From Mariniblastus sp964414815 (GTDB taxonomy: Bacteria; Planctomycetota; Planctomycetia; Pirellulales; Pirellulaceae): a stretch of 64,000 bases of DNA. The position numbers and the translations under genes are program-made. The notes under the pieces are model-generated. The model was not told where the DNA came from. It ran no database searches and saw only the letters and a program-made list of their open reading frames with translations. The stretch is from positions 62,001 to 126,000 of the forward strand of contig CAYPXY010000002.1 of assembly GCA_964414815.1 (NCBI GenBank), given 5' to 3'. Positions within the stretch are counted from its first letter, which is position 1, and the number at the start of each line of letters is the position of its first letter. This document shows positions 43,573 to 52,888 of the stretch, piece after piece.

Positions 43573-46500
43573 ATGAATCGGCGCACGATTTTATCTGTTG
43601 TTGTCGCATGTTTGCCATACCATTTTTCGACCTGCGCGAACGACAGGATTTCGCTCGAATCCAGCCCGCTGTCCTGGCAGCAGGATGCGGAGCTGACCGA
43701 TGTTTTTTTCCACAACGAAAATATCGGCTGGGCTGTGGGTGTTCAGGGCGTGATCTTGCGGACGACCAATGGCGGTCATGACTGGAAAGAGATCGGTCAA
43801 GTCGAGGTCGCGGATGAGGTGCAACAGGATCTGTCGTTTCAACAGAAAATTCAGGCCATGCAAAGTGGGCTTCGCACCCAATCCACCGGCATTGCCGATG
43901 GGCGAAGCGGCGGGGCGGAACGCTACCGATGTCGATTTGAGTCGGTTCACTTCATTGATGAGAAAACTGGCTGGGTGGCCGGTGGCTACAACGTACCGTA
44001 TCTGAATCACTCGCGCGGAATTGTATTGAAGACTTCCGACGGCGGCCTTACGTGGCGAAGAATCAAAAGCGTCTTCACGCCGCGACTGAAACGAATCTAT
44101 TTTTCCGATCGAAGTCACGGCTGGGCGATCGGCGAGCGAGGAAACATGCTCGACAGCAGCATCTTCTATACCACCGATGGCGGTGAGACGTGGACTCAAG
44201 GACCACTGGGACCACCGCAGGGAGAGACCCGAAGTGTCAGTTTTCGCCATGGTGATATGACCGCTCGTGGTTTCGTTGCCATTTGCGAACAAGGGAAACT
44301 GGTTGGGGATACTGGGGTTAGAGAACGGACTGGAGATCCGCAACGGATGACGGATGCGGTCCTCCGAAAAATCAGGATGATCGATCCGCAGGCTCTCTGG
44401 TGCGTAGGCGATGAGGGTGCGGTCTGGCGGACGCAAAATGCGGGTGCCTCCTGGCAACCGCTGTCCGATGATCCGGCGTCTGCAATCCACCAACAGTTTC
44501 GCCAATTCGATTTTCAGGCGATCGGTGTTTCGCCGTCGAAAGTCTGGCTTGCCGGAAGTCCGGGTACCGTGATTTTTTCTGTTGACCGAACATCCGGTGA
44601 GATCCTCAGTCACTCGACCGGCACGACCACTCCGATCAACAGTTTACATTTTGCGGATGAATTGCACGGCTGGTGCGTTGGCAGTTTCGGCACGATCCTG
44701 GTGACTCGCGATGGTGGACAGAGCTGGCAAACCCAGCGCGGTCATCACCGCAGCCTGGCGATTCTGGGCTTGGCGAACGATGAAGCTTGTCTGCCCTTTG
44801 AGGCGATTGCTCAATATGCTGGCGAAGACGACCGCCTGATGGGCACCGCCGTCTTGATCGGCTCGGCTTCTGCCGTCGCGGGCCAGGCCATCGAGCGACT
44901 TGGCGGGATGAACCTATCCATGACGATCCAGGATGTTCAGGAAGGAGTCAGCGAAGACCTGCGACTGGAGAGGATGGTTCGCATGATTCGTACACTCAAA
45001 CCGAACGTCGTTTTGCTGGAGCCTGGTTCTCACTTAAGCCCCGTTTCAAATCGTCGCGAAGCCGGTCAAATGGACAGTGAATCGTTGGTGCGGACGGCGA
45101 TCGCAAAAGCGGCGGATCGAAGTGCCTTTACGGATCAGATTGCCATCGCAAGGCTTGAGCCCTGGAGCGTGGATCGTCTGGCGGTGGCGTCGATGGGAGG
45201 AACCGTCACCTTGGACCCGCAGCGGATGTTGCTTCGCACGGGTTGCCTGCTGGAAGACAAGATTGCGATCAGCCGTGCGTTGATGAACCAGCCACTGTTT
45301 GCAACGGACCGAAAGTACTATCGGGTGGAAGCTCTGTCAACGATTCCCCTGACCCAGCAAAGCGATTTACTGAGCGGATTGGCATCATCGGGGAAACTGC
45401 TGCCTCAGCGAGCTTCCGATCAGCGTTTGCGGGGAAGCCGCAGTGCGATTGAACTGGCCAATCTCAAGCAGCGAAAGCTACTGGAGTTCTCGCGTTTCGA
45501 AGCCAGAAACGAAAACGATTTTCAGGTCTGGTATCAGCAAATCGATCAGTGGGTTGCGGGGCTTGATCCATTTGTGGCCGGCTGTTCCTTGGCGCAACTG
45601 GCGGAGATTTATCTGGAGCATGGGCGGACGGAGTTGGCTGCGAAGAGTCTGGAGCTGTTGATCGCTCGTGTGCCGGGCCACCCGCTCGAAGCCGCCTCGA
45701 TGACCTGGTTGATCCGCTATTTTGGCAGTGATGAATTCGGCCGGTTCGAACAAAAAAGCCGGGCGTCGCACCCGTCGCAGGCCGGGCGTCTGGTCTCGGG
45801 TGGAGAAGCGGACCGTCGCGGCATACATGCCGCTTCACAGGCCCATACGGCACGGCAGGATGGCCAAACGATTACGGTCTGGACGCCGATGTCCGACGAT
45901 ACCGATAGTGGCGAGGGAGAAAACCCAATTGCGCTTGTTGATTCACAGGAGCCGACCGATCTGACTGAGATCCAAAGGGCGCACTATGAATTCTACAGCC
46001 AACGATGGCGTCGCGCCGGATATTACTTTACGCAGCTTGGGCAGCTCGATCCTGATTTGATCAGTCATCCCCAGTTTCAGTTGATCGAGGCAAAGCTGAA
46101 AAGGAAATTGGGCAACATTCCGTCCGCAGAGGCGACACTGAGGAAGCTGATTCAGTCTGACCGTGCCGAGGCAGAACTGAAACATGTGGCGCAGTTGGAG
46201 TTTGAGTTCGGACAAAAAGAGTCGGGAACTTCGGCGGAGTCGATCGGCTGTATGTGTGTGGCCCCGGGGGCTCGACCGGTACTTGATGGAAATCTCGACG
46301 AGCCGTTTTGGGAATTGGCGAAAGAACACGGTTATCATCAACGTGCGGTGCTCAATGAACTGGCCAACACTCCATCAAGCTTCTCCGCACCGCCGAAGGA
46401 TGCGTTGATGTTTGCTTGCGATGGCGAGTTCTTGTATATCGGCTTGCAGTGTGCCAAGCTGCCCGGTCAATCGTATCCCGCGAGCAACGATCCCCGCCCA

Positions 46501-46920
46501 CGCGATCCGGATTTGAGCTTTCGAGATCGGGTGCAATTCTGGATGGATATCGACAGTGATTTTCAAAGTGCTTATCGGTTCACGGTTGACTATCGAGGTT
46601 GGGGCGCGGAGGATCTCAATGGAGCCCATGGATGGAATCCGAAATGGTATATCGGCCAGTCACAGGATGAACATGTGTGGAGGATCGAGGCGGCCATTCC
46701 GCTGGAGGAACTGACTGCTGCTCCTATTGAAGCCGGTAAAACAGGCTGGTTGATCCGGCTTGACCGAATCTCCGGAGAAGGGGGCAACCGATGGCAGGCG
46801 GTTGGTGAAATCGCTCGTGAACCAACGGTCAGTGCCGTTACAAACAGGGTTGCGAAGAAGGGCTTGTATCAGAATTTACTGGCGCTGCCGACGGGGTTTG
46901 AGCGGTTTGAGTTTCGATAA
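43573..46920 (+). CDS. Giant YCF48-like beta-propeller protein with C-terminal CBM9/DOMON-like domain
   Basis: 1115 aa with a signal peptide-like start (MNRRTILSVVVACLPYHFST). Residues about 30-400 are YCF48/BNR-type blades (NENIGWAVGVQGVILRTTNG, EKTGWVAGG, HGWAIGERGN, HGWCVGSFGTILVTRDGGQSW), the fold of photosystem II assembly factor Ycf48 and of sialidases. A middle GlcNAc-deacetylase/LmbE-like or unknown region follows (TAVLIGSASAVAGQAIERLG, NVVLLEPGSHLSP). Then comes a tetratricopeptide-like helical part (LAEIYLEHGRTELAAKSLEL). The last 200 residues (APGARPVLDGNLDEPFWELA, LFIGLQCAK-like LYIGLQCAKLP, RFTVDYRGWGA) match carbohydrate-binding family 9-type sugar/haem-binding domains. Probably secreted; role unknown. 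Confidence 0.82.
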   Translation: MNRRTILSVVVACLPYHFSTCANDRISLESSPLSWQQDAELTDVFFHNENIGWAVGVQGVILRTTNGGHDWKEIGQVEVADEVQQDLSFQQKIQAMQSGLRTQSTGIADGRSGGAERYRCRFESVHFIDEKTGWVAGGYNVPYLNHSRGIVLKTSDGGLTWRRIKSVFTPRLKRIYFSDRSHGWAIGERGNMLDSSIFYTTDGGETWTQGPLGPPQGETRSVSFRHGDMTARGFVAICEQGKLVGDTGVRERTGDPQRMTDAVLRKIRMIDPQALWCVGDEGAVWRTQNAGASWQPLSDDPASAIHQQFRQFDFQAIGVSPSKVWLAGSPGTVIFSVDRTSGEILSHSTGTTTPINSLHFADELHGWCVGSFGTILVTRDGGQSWQTQRGHHRSLAILGLANDEACLPFEAIAQYAGEDDRLMGTAVLIGSASAVAGQAIERLGGMNLSMTIQDVQEGVSEDLRLERMVRMIRTLKPNVVLLEPGSHLSPVSNRREAGQMDSESLVRTAIAKAADRSAFTDQIAIARLEPWSVDRLAVASMGGTVTLDPQRMLLRTGCLLEDKIAISRALMNQPLFATDRKYYRVEALSTIPLTQQSDLLSGLASSGKLLPQRASDQRLRGSRSAIELANLKQRKLLEFSRFEARNENDFQVWYQQIDQWVAGLDPFVAGCSLAQLAEIYLEHGRTELAAKSLELLIARVPGHPLEAASMTWLIRYFGSDEFGRFEQKSRASHPSQAGRLVSGGEADRRGIHAASQAHTARQDGQTITVWTPMSDDTDSGEGENPIALVDSQEPTDLTEIQRAHYEFYSQRWRRAGYYFTQLGQLDPDLISHPQFQLIEAKLKRKLGNIPSAEATLRKLIQSDRAEAELKHVAQLEFEFGQKESGTSAESIGCMCVAPGARPVLDGNLDEPFWELAKEHGYHQRAVLNELANTPSSFSAPPKDALMFACDGEFLYIGLQCAKLPGQSYPASNDPRPRDPDLSFRDRVQFWMDIDSDFQSAYRFTVDYRGWGAEDLNGAHGWNPKWYIGQSQDEHVWRIEAAIPLEELTAAPIEAGKTGWLIRLDRISGEGGNRWQAVGEIAREPTVSAVTNRVAKKGLYQNLLALPTGFERFEFR

Positions 46921-47206
46921 TAGCGCAACGTCAATAAGAAACTGTAGGCGGTATTGCGAACCAAAACGATGAGCTAGAACGTAGAACGTAGGGTGAAGCG
47001 GTCGTGTTGGCTATCGCGTTGGCAAACCGGAAGGGGGCGGGAGTCGTTTCTGTTGAAATTTTCAAGGGCCCCAAATCAACGTGTCGTTTTCTGCAATAGT
47101 GAGATATGCTTATTCGAAGAAACGACTCCCTCCCCCCTCATGCTCGAACCCTCGCAACCTTACGTGGAAGCCGCCACGACCCCTTCAGCGCCCCATCCTT
47201 CAACCC
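46921..47206. other. Intergenic region with a hairpin
   Basis: GGGGGCGGGAGTCGTTTCT (47034-47052) faces AGAAACGACTCCCTCCCCC (47119-47137) with about 66 bp between. A large stem-loop, perhaps a terminator of the preceding gene or a further repeat family; only one copy is seen. The sequence just before the next ATG is C-rich. No gene. Confidence 0.6.
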
Positions 47207-47989
47207 ATGCCTCGTTCCCATCCTGTCATCCCGGTGCTTGATCTGATGATCGGCCAGATTGTTCTGGCTCGGGGAGGGAAACGGGATGATTACCTGCCCG
47301 TCAACTCGAAGCTTACCCGAAGTAGTCAGCCGCTCGATGTCGCCAAAGCCATTTTTCAGCAGACCAGCTGTGATACCATGTACCTGGCCGACATTGATTC
47401 CTTTGCCGGGGCGGAACCCAACTGGCGTGTGTTCAATCAGTTGCTCGACGCAGGTTTCAAACTTTGGATCGACGCCAACTGGCTCAAGAACGACCGTTGG
47501 TCGGAGATTCCAAACCGAATTCAATCGCTCGACCGACTGAAAGTCATCGTCTCGACGGAGACCATGAATTCAGTCGACGACCTGCGGCAGGTCGCAAGCC
47601 TCAAGGCGCACGGAATCGCTCCGATTTTCAGTCTGGACCAGATCGGAGAAGCGACGATTGCCAAAACGAAGGAACTGAGCGAAATCAGTCCGCTCGAATG
47701 GGTTCAACATGCGGTAACGAGCGGGATCGATGAACTGATCATTCTGGACCTTTCCAAAGTCGGCACGTCGAGCGGCGTCGAGGAACATCGGCCGATCTGT
47801 GATATTTTATACGAAATTAGAAATGAGTTGCCCGAGATCGAGTTGACGTCTGGCGGTGGCGTAAGATCAGCTGAGGACGTGAGTCACTTTCTCAAACTGG
47901 GTTGCGATCATGTGCTGGTGGCATCTGCGATTCATGATTGCCGGCTGACCCCTGCCGATATCGAAGCCTTGGCCCGCGAATCGTCGTGA
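47207..47989 (+). CDS. HisA/HisF-related TIM-barrel protein
   Basis: 260 aa from ATG 47207; the reading frame extends upstream but without coding features. The beta/alpha barrel shows HisA-like motifs: IPVLDLMIGQIVLARGG at the N-terminus, MYLADIDSFAGA (strand 2/3), and ELTSGGGVRSAEDVSHFL with VLVASAIHDC, the phosphate-binding strands. It lacks full similarity to true HisA (ProFAR isomerase). It resembles the hisA/hisF-like family found in methanogens and methylotrophs in tetrahydromethanopterin-related clusters, which many planctomycetes also use for C1 metabolism. Function unproven; no C1 gene lies beside it here. Confidence 0.8.
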   Translation: MPRSHPVIPVLDLMIGQIVLARGGKRDDYLPVNSKLTRSSQPLDVAKAIFQQTSCDTMYLADIDSFAGAEPNWRVFNQLLDAGFKLWIDANWLKNDRWSEIPNRIQSLDRLKVIVSTETMNSVDDLRQVASLKAHGIAPIFSLDQIGEATIAKTKELSEISPLEWVQHAVTSGIDELIILDLSKVGTSSGVEEHRPICDILYEIRNELPEIELTSGGGVRSAEDVSHFLKLGCDHVLVASAIHDCRLTPADIEALARESS

Positions 47990-48001
47990 TGCTCGAATCG
48001 T

Positions 48002-50323
48002 TCAATCCCCGTACAGATTGATGACCTCACCGCCGCTAATCGTTGTCATGGCTTTCAGCTTTTCATTGGAAAGTTGCTCGATGCTCAAAGCATGTACGGA
48101 GGCATCGGCCATGGTGCATTGAATAAGATTTTCTCGCCAGTTACCTTTCAGTGCCGCCACCAGATCCTCGATGTCATCGACATTGAAATCAGCCGGCTGG
48201 GTCCAGTACACTGCGTGGTCTTGATTGGCTTCGACCAGCATCAAGGTATTGGATGTCCCATCGGTCAAGTCTCTGAAGGAGCGAGCTTGGTCGCCCTGGA
48301 AAAAAGCATTCTTGCCGTTGACACCCAGATAGACTGTTTTGCCTTCTTCCAGATTCAAGGAAGGATGTTTGAAGACATCGGGTATTTGGGCGATCAGTTC
48401 CTGGTTGTGTGGACTGTCCCAAGGTTCATCGTGATGAAATTGATTGTAAAGTTCCTGCTCATCAAGGAACGGCAGGATCTGGACTCGCCAACTCAACAAC
48501 GGCTTGCCTTCGCTGTCGGACGTACAAGAACGTGGGAGTTTCAAGTAGGCCGACTCATAGTTGTGCATGGCAATCGCAAGCTGTCGCATATTATTCTGTG
48601 ACATAGCTTGTCTCGAAGCGTGGCGAACTCGAACGACGGAAGGAACCATTATCGCCGCTCCGACACTTGCGTTGATCGACAATCCCGGCAAGGTCGTTCG
48701 TTCCACGATTTGCAATCCCTTTTCCGTCCGGTAAACGGCCAGGATGTTCGGCAGCACGCCATTGACGACTGCTTCGAGAGGAGGAAATGAATCCATCGCG
48801 GAATCATCGGCCATCATTCCGCCTCCCATGATCATGGGGACGACGGAATAAATCGTTTCGATGACGGCTTTCATGTCCAGATAGACAACCCCTATCGGCC
48901 GGTCCAGACCTCCATTGGAAGATGAATTAAACAGTGCCTGGATGCGAGGCGTATCGGAAAGCTTGCCGCCTTCGCGACTTGCCTTTCGTTTGTGGCTACT
49001 GATCGCTCCCGGATCAAGTCCCAACAGCAATTCGTTGTCGACTAATTGAAATGAAACCCCAGGGATCCCCATTCCCATTGCCGGGTCAAGCGGAAGAATC
49101 TGATATAGCGGTCCGTCGGGAGTATCCTCAATGTCGACTCCGTAATCTTCGGTCGCATCTTCAAACCCTTTTGCGAACAGGTCAAGCTGTTCCTGAAAAG
49201 CTTCCGGAGACTTGATGCGGAATCCCATCAATCCGGCGGCAAAGGGATTCACCATCGAAAGTTCTTGATAGAGATAGAAATAGTTCCCGAAGGACTGAAT
49301 CACATCCTTTTCAAATTCGATTCCCCAAGTCTCGTTGATGTGCTGCTCAAAGGATTCGAAGTCATTGGCGGAATCGGCCGATTCACGGAATATCTTCCAG
49401 ATTACCTCCGGAGCCAGTTTCAGGCCGACGGCGAGATGGGTCGAATCGGGAACCCCTTTGAGATCCTGGGTTTGCATGGGATCGATATCAAATGTTTTCC
49501 AGAAACCGGGCATCTCCTGGGGCAAATGCAATGAGATTCGCGAAACGGTTTCTTCTCCTTGATAGCCAAAGCTGCCAACGACTTTCTGGAGCGCGTCAAA
49601 ATGCATCGCGTTGTACGATTCGCTCTCTGGCTTGGGCGCTGCCGCCATCAGTTGCTGGACGTCGACGGTGAGTACACCGAGCGTTCGATCCAGCGGCAAC
49701 TCGGCTTGGATTTCCTGGTACCATTTTGGAGTGTCAGGTTTTCGAGCGGCAATCAGTCGGGCCAGTTCGCCTTGTCCGGTTGCGGCGAGAAGATGTTTTT
49801 CAAAGATACCAAATTCGGTGGGGTCACCATCGGAGTCGGTCGAGAAGAACTTTTGCCCGTTGATTTCGAATACAACGAAATCCTCTGGCGACCGTTCGAC
49901 TACTTTCTGAAGCCCTTCGGCAATTTCGTTTTCGAGGTCACCCAGCCAGCATGCCAATTTGAGCTTGGGGTCTTCAAAGTGGGTGTTCTCCAGCCAGATT
50001 GCCCAAGGGTGCTTCATGAACAATTGCGGAAGATGCTTGACGATGTCGGACACGTCTTCCGGATCAGGTCCCGTCATTTGCTCCTTGATCCGATCCCAGC
50101 CGTTGGCCAGGGCATCCTGAATTTCGGGCTGGGCCAGCCATCGCTCCAGGCTGGTTCCCTCTGCGTTGGCTTCCAGTTGTCCCGTCATGGCCAGGCAGGC
50201 AACGACTTCGTCGGGAACGAACTGGACGACGCCCGGTTGTTGCTGCGACCAGAGCGTTTGACAGAAACAGCAGCACATTGCCAAAACCAGAAGTCCGGCG
50301 ATATTGCGGAATCGAGTGAACAT
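48002..50323 (-). CDS. Large secreted DUF1559 family protein
   Basis: 773 aa from ATG 50323 (GAGG nine bases upstream), chosen over a longer frame. Signal peptide MFTRFRNIAGLLVLAMCCCF, cleaved near SQQ. Residues about 30-560 are an unknown exported domain with repeated helical parts (VEIFEKHLLAATGQGELARL-like FGIFEKHLLAATGQGELARL). The C-terminal 200 residues are DUF1559-like: RQAMSQNNMRQLAIAMHNYE, RSCTSDSEGKPLLSWRVQIL, LDEQELYNQFHHDEPWDS and SNTLMLVEANQDHAVYW. No pilin-type N-terminal motif is present, so it differs from the DUF1559 protein at 25118. Convergent with the HisA-like gene, 12 bp apart. Function unknown. Confidence 0.85.
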   Translation of the reverse strand: MFTRFRNIAGLLVLAMCCCFCQTLWSQQQPGVVQFVPDEVVACLAMTGQLEANAEGTSLERWLAQPEIQDALANGWDRIKEQMTGPDPEDVSDIVKHLPQLFMKHPWAIWLENTHFEDPKLKLACWLGDLENEIAEGLQKVVERSPEDFVVFEINGQKFFSTDSDGDPTEFGIFEKHLLAATGQGELARLIAARKPDTPKWYQEIQAELPLDRTLGVLTVDVQQLMAAAPKPESESYNAMHFDALQKVVGSFGYQGEETVSRISLHLPQEMPGFWKTFDIDPMQTQDLKGVPDSTHLAVGLKLAPEVIWKIFRESADSANDFESFEQHINETWGIEFEKDVIQSFGNYFYLYQELSMVNPFAAGLMGFRIKSPEAFQEQLDLFAKGFEDATEDYGVDIEDTPDGPLYQILPLDPAMGMGIPGVSFQLVDNELLLGLDPGAISSHKRKASREGGKLSDTPRIQALFNSSSNGGLDRPIGVVYLDMKAVIETIYSVVPMIMGGGMMADDSAMDSFPPLEAVVNGVLPNILAVYRTEKGLQIVERTTLPGLSINASVGAAIMVPSVVRVRHASRQAMSQNNMRQLAIAMHNYESAYLKLPRSCTSDSEGKPLLSWRVQILPFLDEQELYNQFHHDEPWDSPHNQELIAQIPDVFKHPSLNLEEGKTVYLGVNGKNAFFQGDQARSFRDLTDGTSNTLMLVEANQDHAVYWTQPADFNVDDIEDLVAALKGNWRENLIQCTMADASVHALSIEQLSNEKLKAMTTISGGEVINLYGD

Positions 50324-50767
50324 TGAAAATTTCCTCAAGAGTGATGGGGGACGTTTCACCCATTTTGACGGTATTTTTGCCGAACGCAAGGATCGACATC
50401 CGTTTTTTTCGTGGTAAGGCAAACGGCAGGTCGAGGGTTTGCCGAGTCTCTGGCCGTTCACGAGAGCCAAAACGTTTAGCCGCAAGCCGTCGGGGGTTGC
50501 CGCCGAAAAATACTGCGTACACCGAAATCACTCAATCGGCAATCCCCAAAGGCGCGCGGTGCATCGGGTTGTAGGTATTATATTGGCAGGCAGGTCGAAT
50601 ACGGAGACTGCATTCTGCCGTCGCGCCTGCGCCGACCATTTCTCGATCTTTCAGCTTCAACCATGAGTCGATCGGCTTTCTATGATATAGTTGCAAACGA
50701 ATGGCGGTCGGCTTGCGGCTAAACGTTCTATCGCTCATCAATTTGAACCCTATCTTGGGAAACCTGC
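50324..50767. other. Intergenic region between divergent genes, with a full repeat element
   Basis: About 145 bp upstream of the DUF1559 gene, then the element at 50469-50728, then only 39 bp before the GTG of pnuC. Any promoter or NAD-related riboswitch for pnuC would have to lie inside or before the repeat; none is recognisable. Confidence 0.6.
50469..50728. repeat. 260-bp GTTTAGCCGCAAGCCG-family element, second full copy
   Basis: It begins AAAACGTTTAGCCGCAAGCC and ends GGCTTGCGGCTAAACGTTC. It shares nearly all blocks with 40258-40521, with small indels (the TGCATTCTGCCGTCGCGCC core at about 50610, CAACCATGAGTCG at about 50659). It directly precedes pnuC. Confidence 0.92.
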
Positions 50768-51352
50768 GTGACCTGGATTGAAACCATTGCAGTTGTCTTC
50801 GGCTTGATTTGCGTTTGGCTGACGATTCGGCAAAACATTCTGTGCTGGCCAGCGGGGCTGGTTCAGGTGGTTTTGTTCATCGTCATCTTCTACCGCGTAA
50901 AGCTCTATTCCGACGTCATTCTTCATGTCATCTATGTCGTCATGCAACTTTATGGATGGTATCACTGGTCGCGAGGCAGTAATCACCAGCAATCTCTGCC
51001 CGTCTCGACACTCACATCAGACGGAAGGTGGAGTTGGCCTTTCGTTGCAGTCGTTGGCACCTTTGTGTGGGGATACCTCATGGCAACGTTCACCGATGCG
51101 GCCGTGCCTTACGCTGACTCGTTCGTTGCTGTAACGAGTCTGATTGCCCAGTGGCTGCTGGCGCGAAAGAAGCTCGAGTCGTGGTACTTCTGGATGGTGG
51201 TTGATGTAGTGGCCATCGGCATTTACTTTCACAAGGATTTAATGTTGACAGCCGGGCTGTATGCGGTTTTTCTCGTGCTGGCCGTCATCGGTTTGTTTGC
51301 CTGGCTGAAGTCGTTTCGCACGGAGCAGGAATTGGCGGGAGGCGAGGCATGA
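50768..51352 (+). CDS. pnuC: Nicotinamide riboside transporter PnuC
   Basis: 194 aa from GTG 50768. Seven or so hydrophobic helices: IAVVFGLICVWLTIRQNILC, WPAGLVQVVLFIVIFYRV, ILHVIYVVMQLYGWYHWSRG, PFVAVVGTFVWGYLMATF and WYFWMVVDVVAIGIYFHKDL. The WPxG and YGWYxW motifs are diagnostic of PnuC. It moves nicotinamide riboside (or a related riboside) across the inner membrane by facilitated diffusion, trapped by phosphorylation. It overlaps the next gene by four bases (ATGA), and that gene encodes the kinase, so the two form a coupled NAD salvage unit. Confidence 0.93.
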   Translation: MTWIETIAVVFGLICVWLTIRQNILCWPAGLVQVVLFIVIFYRVKLYSDVILHVIYVVMQLYGWYHWSRGSNHQQSLPVSTLTSDGRWSWPFVAVVGTFVWGYLMATFTDAAVPYADSFVAVTSLIAQWLLARKKLESWYFWMVVDVVAIGIYFHKDLMLTAGLYAVFLVLAVIGLFAWLKSFRTEQELAGGEA

Positions 51353-52329
51353 CAACCGGATTGGTGCTTGGGAAATTTGCTCCGCTTCATGCCGGGCATC
51401 AACTGCTGATCGAGACCGCGATTGCCGAAAATGATGGGGTGGTCGTGGTGATCTACGATGCCCCCGATGTAACCCGCGTTCCGCTTCCAGTTCGCTCCAG
51501 GTGGATTCGCACGTTGTATCCTCAGGTTCGAGTGATCGAAGCCTGGGACGGTCCGCTGGAGGTGGGAGACTCTCCGGAAATCAAGGAAATGCATGAGCGG
51601 TATTTGCTGGGATTGCTCAAGGATCAATCGATCTCGAATTTCTACTCCAGCGAATTCTACGGTCAACATGTTAGCGAGGCGTTCGGCGCCAACGATCGCC
51701 GCATCGACCCGGATCGAAATCGTTTTCCAGTTTCGGGCACCGCGATCCGGCAGGACTTGTATGTTGGGCGCCAGTATCTTCATCCTGTGGTCTATCGCGA
51801 TTTGATTACGAAGGTGGTTTTTCTCGGCGCTCCTTCAACCGGTAAAACGACGCTCGCTCGTGAGCTTGCCAATCGGTACCAGACCGTGTGGATGCCGGAA
51901 TACGGGCGTGAGTATTGGGAGGCGCATCAGCAGGAGAGGCGCTTGACCACCGACCAGCTACTGGAAATCGCCGAAGGCCACCGTGCGCGCGAGGATGCGC
52001 TCATTCTCGACGCCAATCAGTTCCTGTTCGTCGACACGGACGCCACGACAACGGTTGCGTTTTCGATGTACTACCATGGGCGCGTCCATCCTCAACTCGA
52101 ACAACTTGCGTCAGAGACATTGGACCGCTACGACCTGTTCTTTCTGTGCGACGTCGATATTCCCTATGAAGAAACGTGGGATCGTTCGGGCGACGCGAAC
52201 CGCCATGAATTCCAGCAGCAAATCCAGGCCGATTTGCTCCGCAGAAAAATTCCCTACAGGACACTATCCGGAACGCTGGAGGATCGAATCGAACGAGTAT
52301 CGGCTATACTTGATTTGGCTATGAGGTAA
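51349..52329 (+). CDS. nadR: NadR-like bifunctional NMN adenylyltransferase/ribosylnicotinamide kinase
   Basis: 326 aa. N-terminal nucleotidyltransferase with VLGKFAPLHAGHQLLIETA (HxGH-type motif at 14-17) and GTAIRQDLYVG (ISxTxxR-like, residues 130-140). The C-terminal kinase domain has P-loop GAPSTGKTT (160-168) and the Walker B-like FFLCDVDIPYEETWD. It phosphorylates nicotinamide riboside to NMN and adenylates NMN to NAD. Unlike the enterobacterial regulator it has no N-terminal helix-turn-helix, so it is a catalytic, not a repressor, form. The ATG overlaps the pnuC stop. Confidence 0.93.
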   Translation: MTTGLVLGKFAPLHAGHQLLIETAIAENDGVVVVIYDAPDVTRVPLPVRSRWIRTLYPQVRVIEAWDGPLEVGDSPEIKEMHERYLLGLLKDQSISNFYSSEFYGQHVSEAFGANDRRIDPDRNRFPVSGTAIRQDLYVGRQYLHPVVYRDLITKVVFLGAPSTGKTTLARELANRYQTVWMPEYGREYWEAHQQERRLTTDQLLEIAEGHRAREDALILDANQFLFVDTDATTTVAFSMYYHGRVHPQLEQLASETLDRYDLFFLCDVDIPYEETWDRSGDANRHEFQQQIQADLLRRKIPYRTLSGTLEDRIERVSAILDLAMR

Positions 52330-52364
52330 GCTACGATGGCTAAAACGCAGGAAGGAAGACGAAA

Positions 52365-52859
52365 ATGAAAAATCAACGCCGCCGACTTTGCTTTGAGCGA
52401 CTGGAAGATGCGGTTGTCGATGCGGAAAATTTGCTCACAACGGGATACCACAAGGCCGGAAATTGGGATCTTACTCAATGTTGCCGCCATTTGACTGCAT
52501 GGATGTCTTACCCAATCGATGGATTTCCACGGTTTCCACTTCCAATGCGCATTGCCAACCGGATCGCTCGACATACGATGGCTTCCCGCATGTTGAAGAA
52601 AATTCTTGCTGCCGAACGATGGCCCGATCGCACGCCTACGCATCGAGATTCAGTGGTGGTGGAGACGGGACGCGATGGGCAGGCGGTTGCTGAATTGAAA
52701 GATGCCGTTGATCGCCTGTTAAGCCATGATGGGCCTTGGAAACCGTCTCCCCTTTTGGGATTGCTTGACAAGGATACGCTCATCAAACTTCATCGAATTC
52801 ACACGGCACATCACCTTGGATTCCTGGTTCCAATCATCCCCCCATCGGAAACGACCTGA
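52365..52859 (+). CDS. DUF1569 domain protein
   Basis: 164 aa from ATG 52365, preceded by GGAAGGAAGACGAA. The sequence LTTGYHKAGNWDLTQCCRHLTAWM carries one His of the DinB-like four-helix DUF1569 fold, and LHRIHTAHHLGFLVP near the C-terminus supplies the HxxHH-type metal ligands. Such proteins resemble bacillithiol/mycothiol-dependent DinB enzymes; the activity here is unknown. It follows nadR by 35 bp, so it may belong to the same transcript. Confidence 0.85.
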   Translation: MKNQRRRLCFERLEDAVVDAENLLTTGYHKAGNWDLTQCCRHLTAWMSYPIDGFPRFPLPMRIANRIARHTMASRMLKKILAAERWPDRTPTHRDSVVVETGRDGQAVAELKDAVDRLLSHDGPWKPSPLLGLLDKDTLIKLHRIHTAHHLGFLVPIIPPSETT

Positions 52860-52888
52860 CAAGGACCTGTCATCGGGCAAGACAATCG

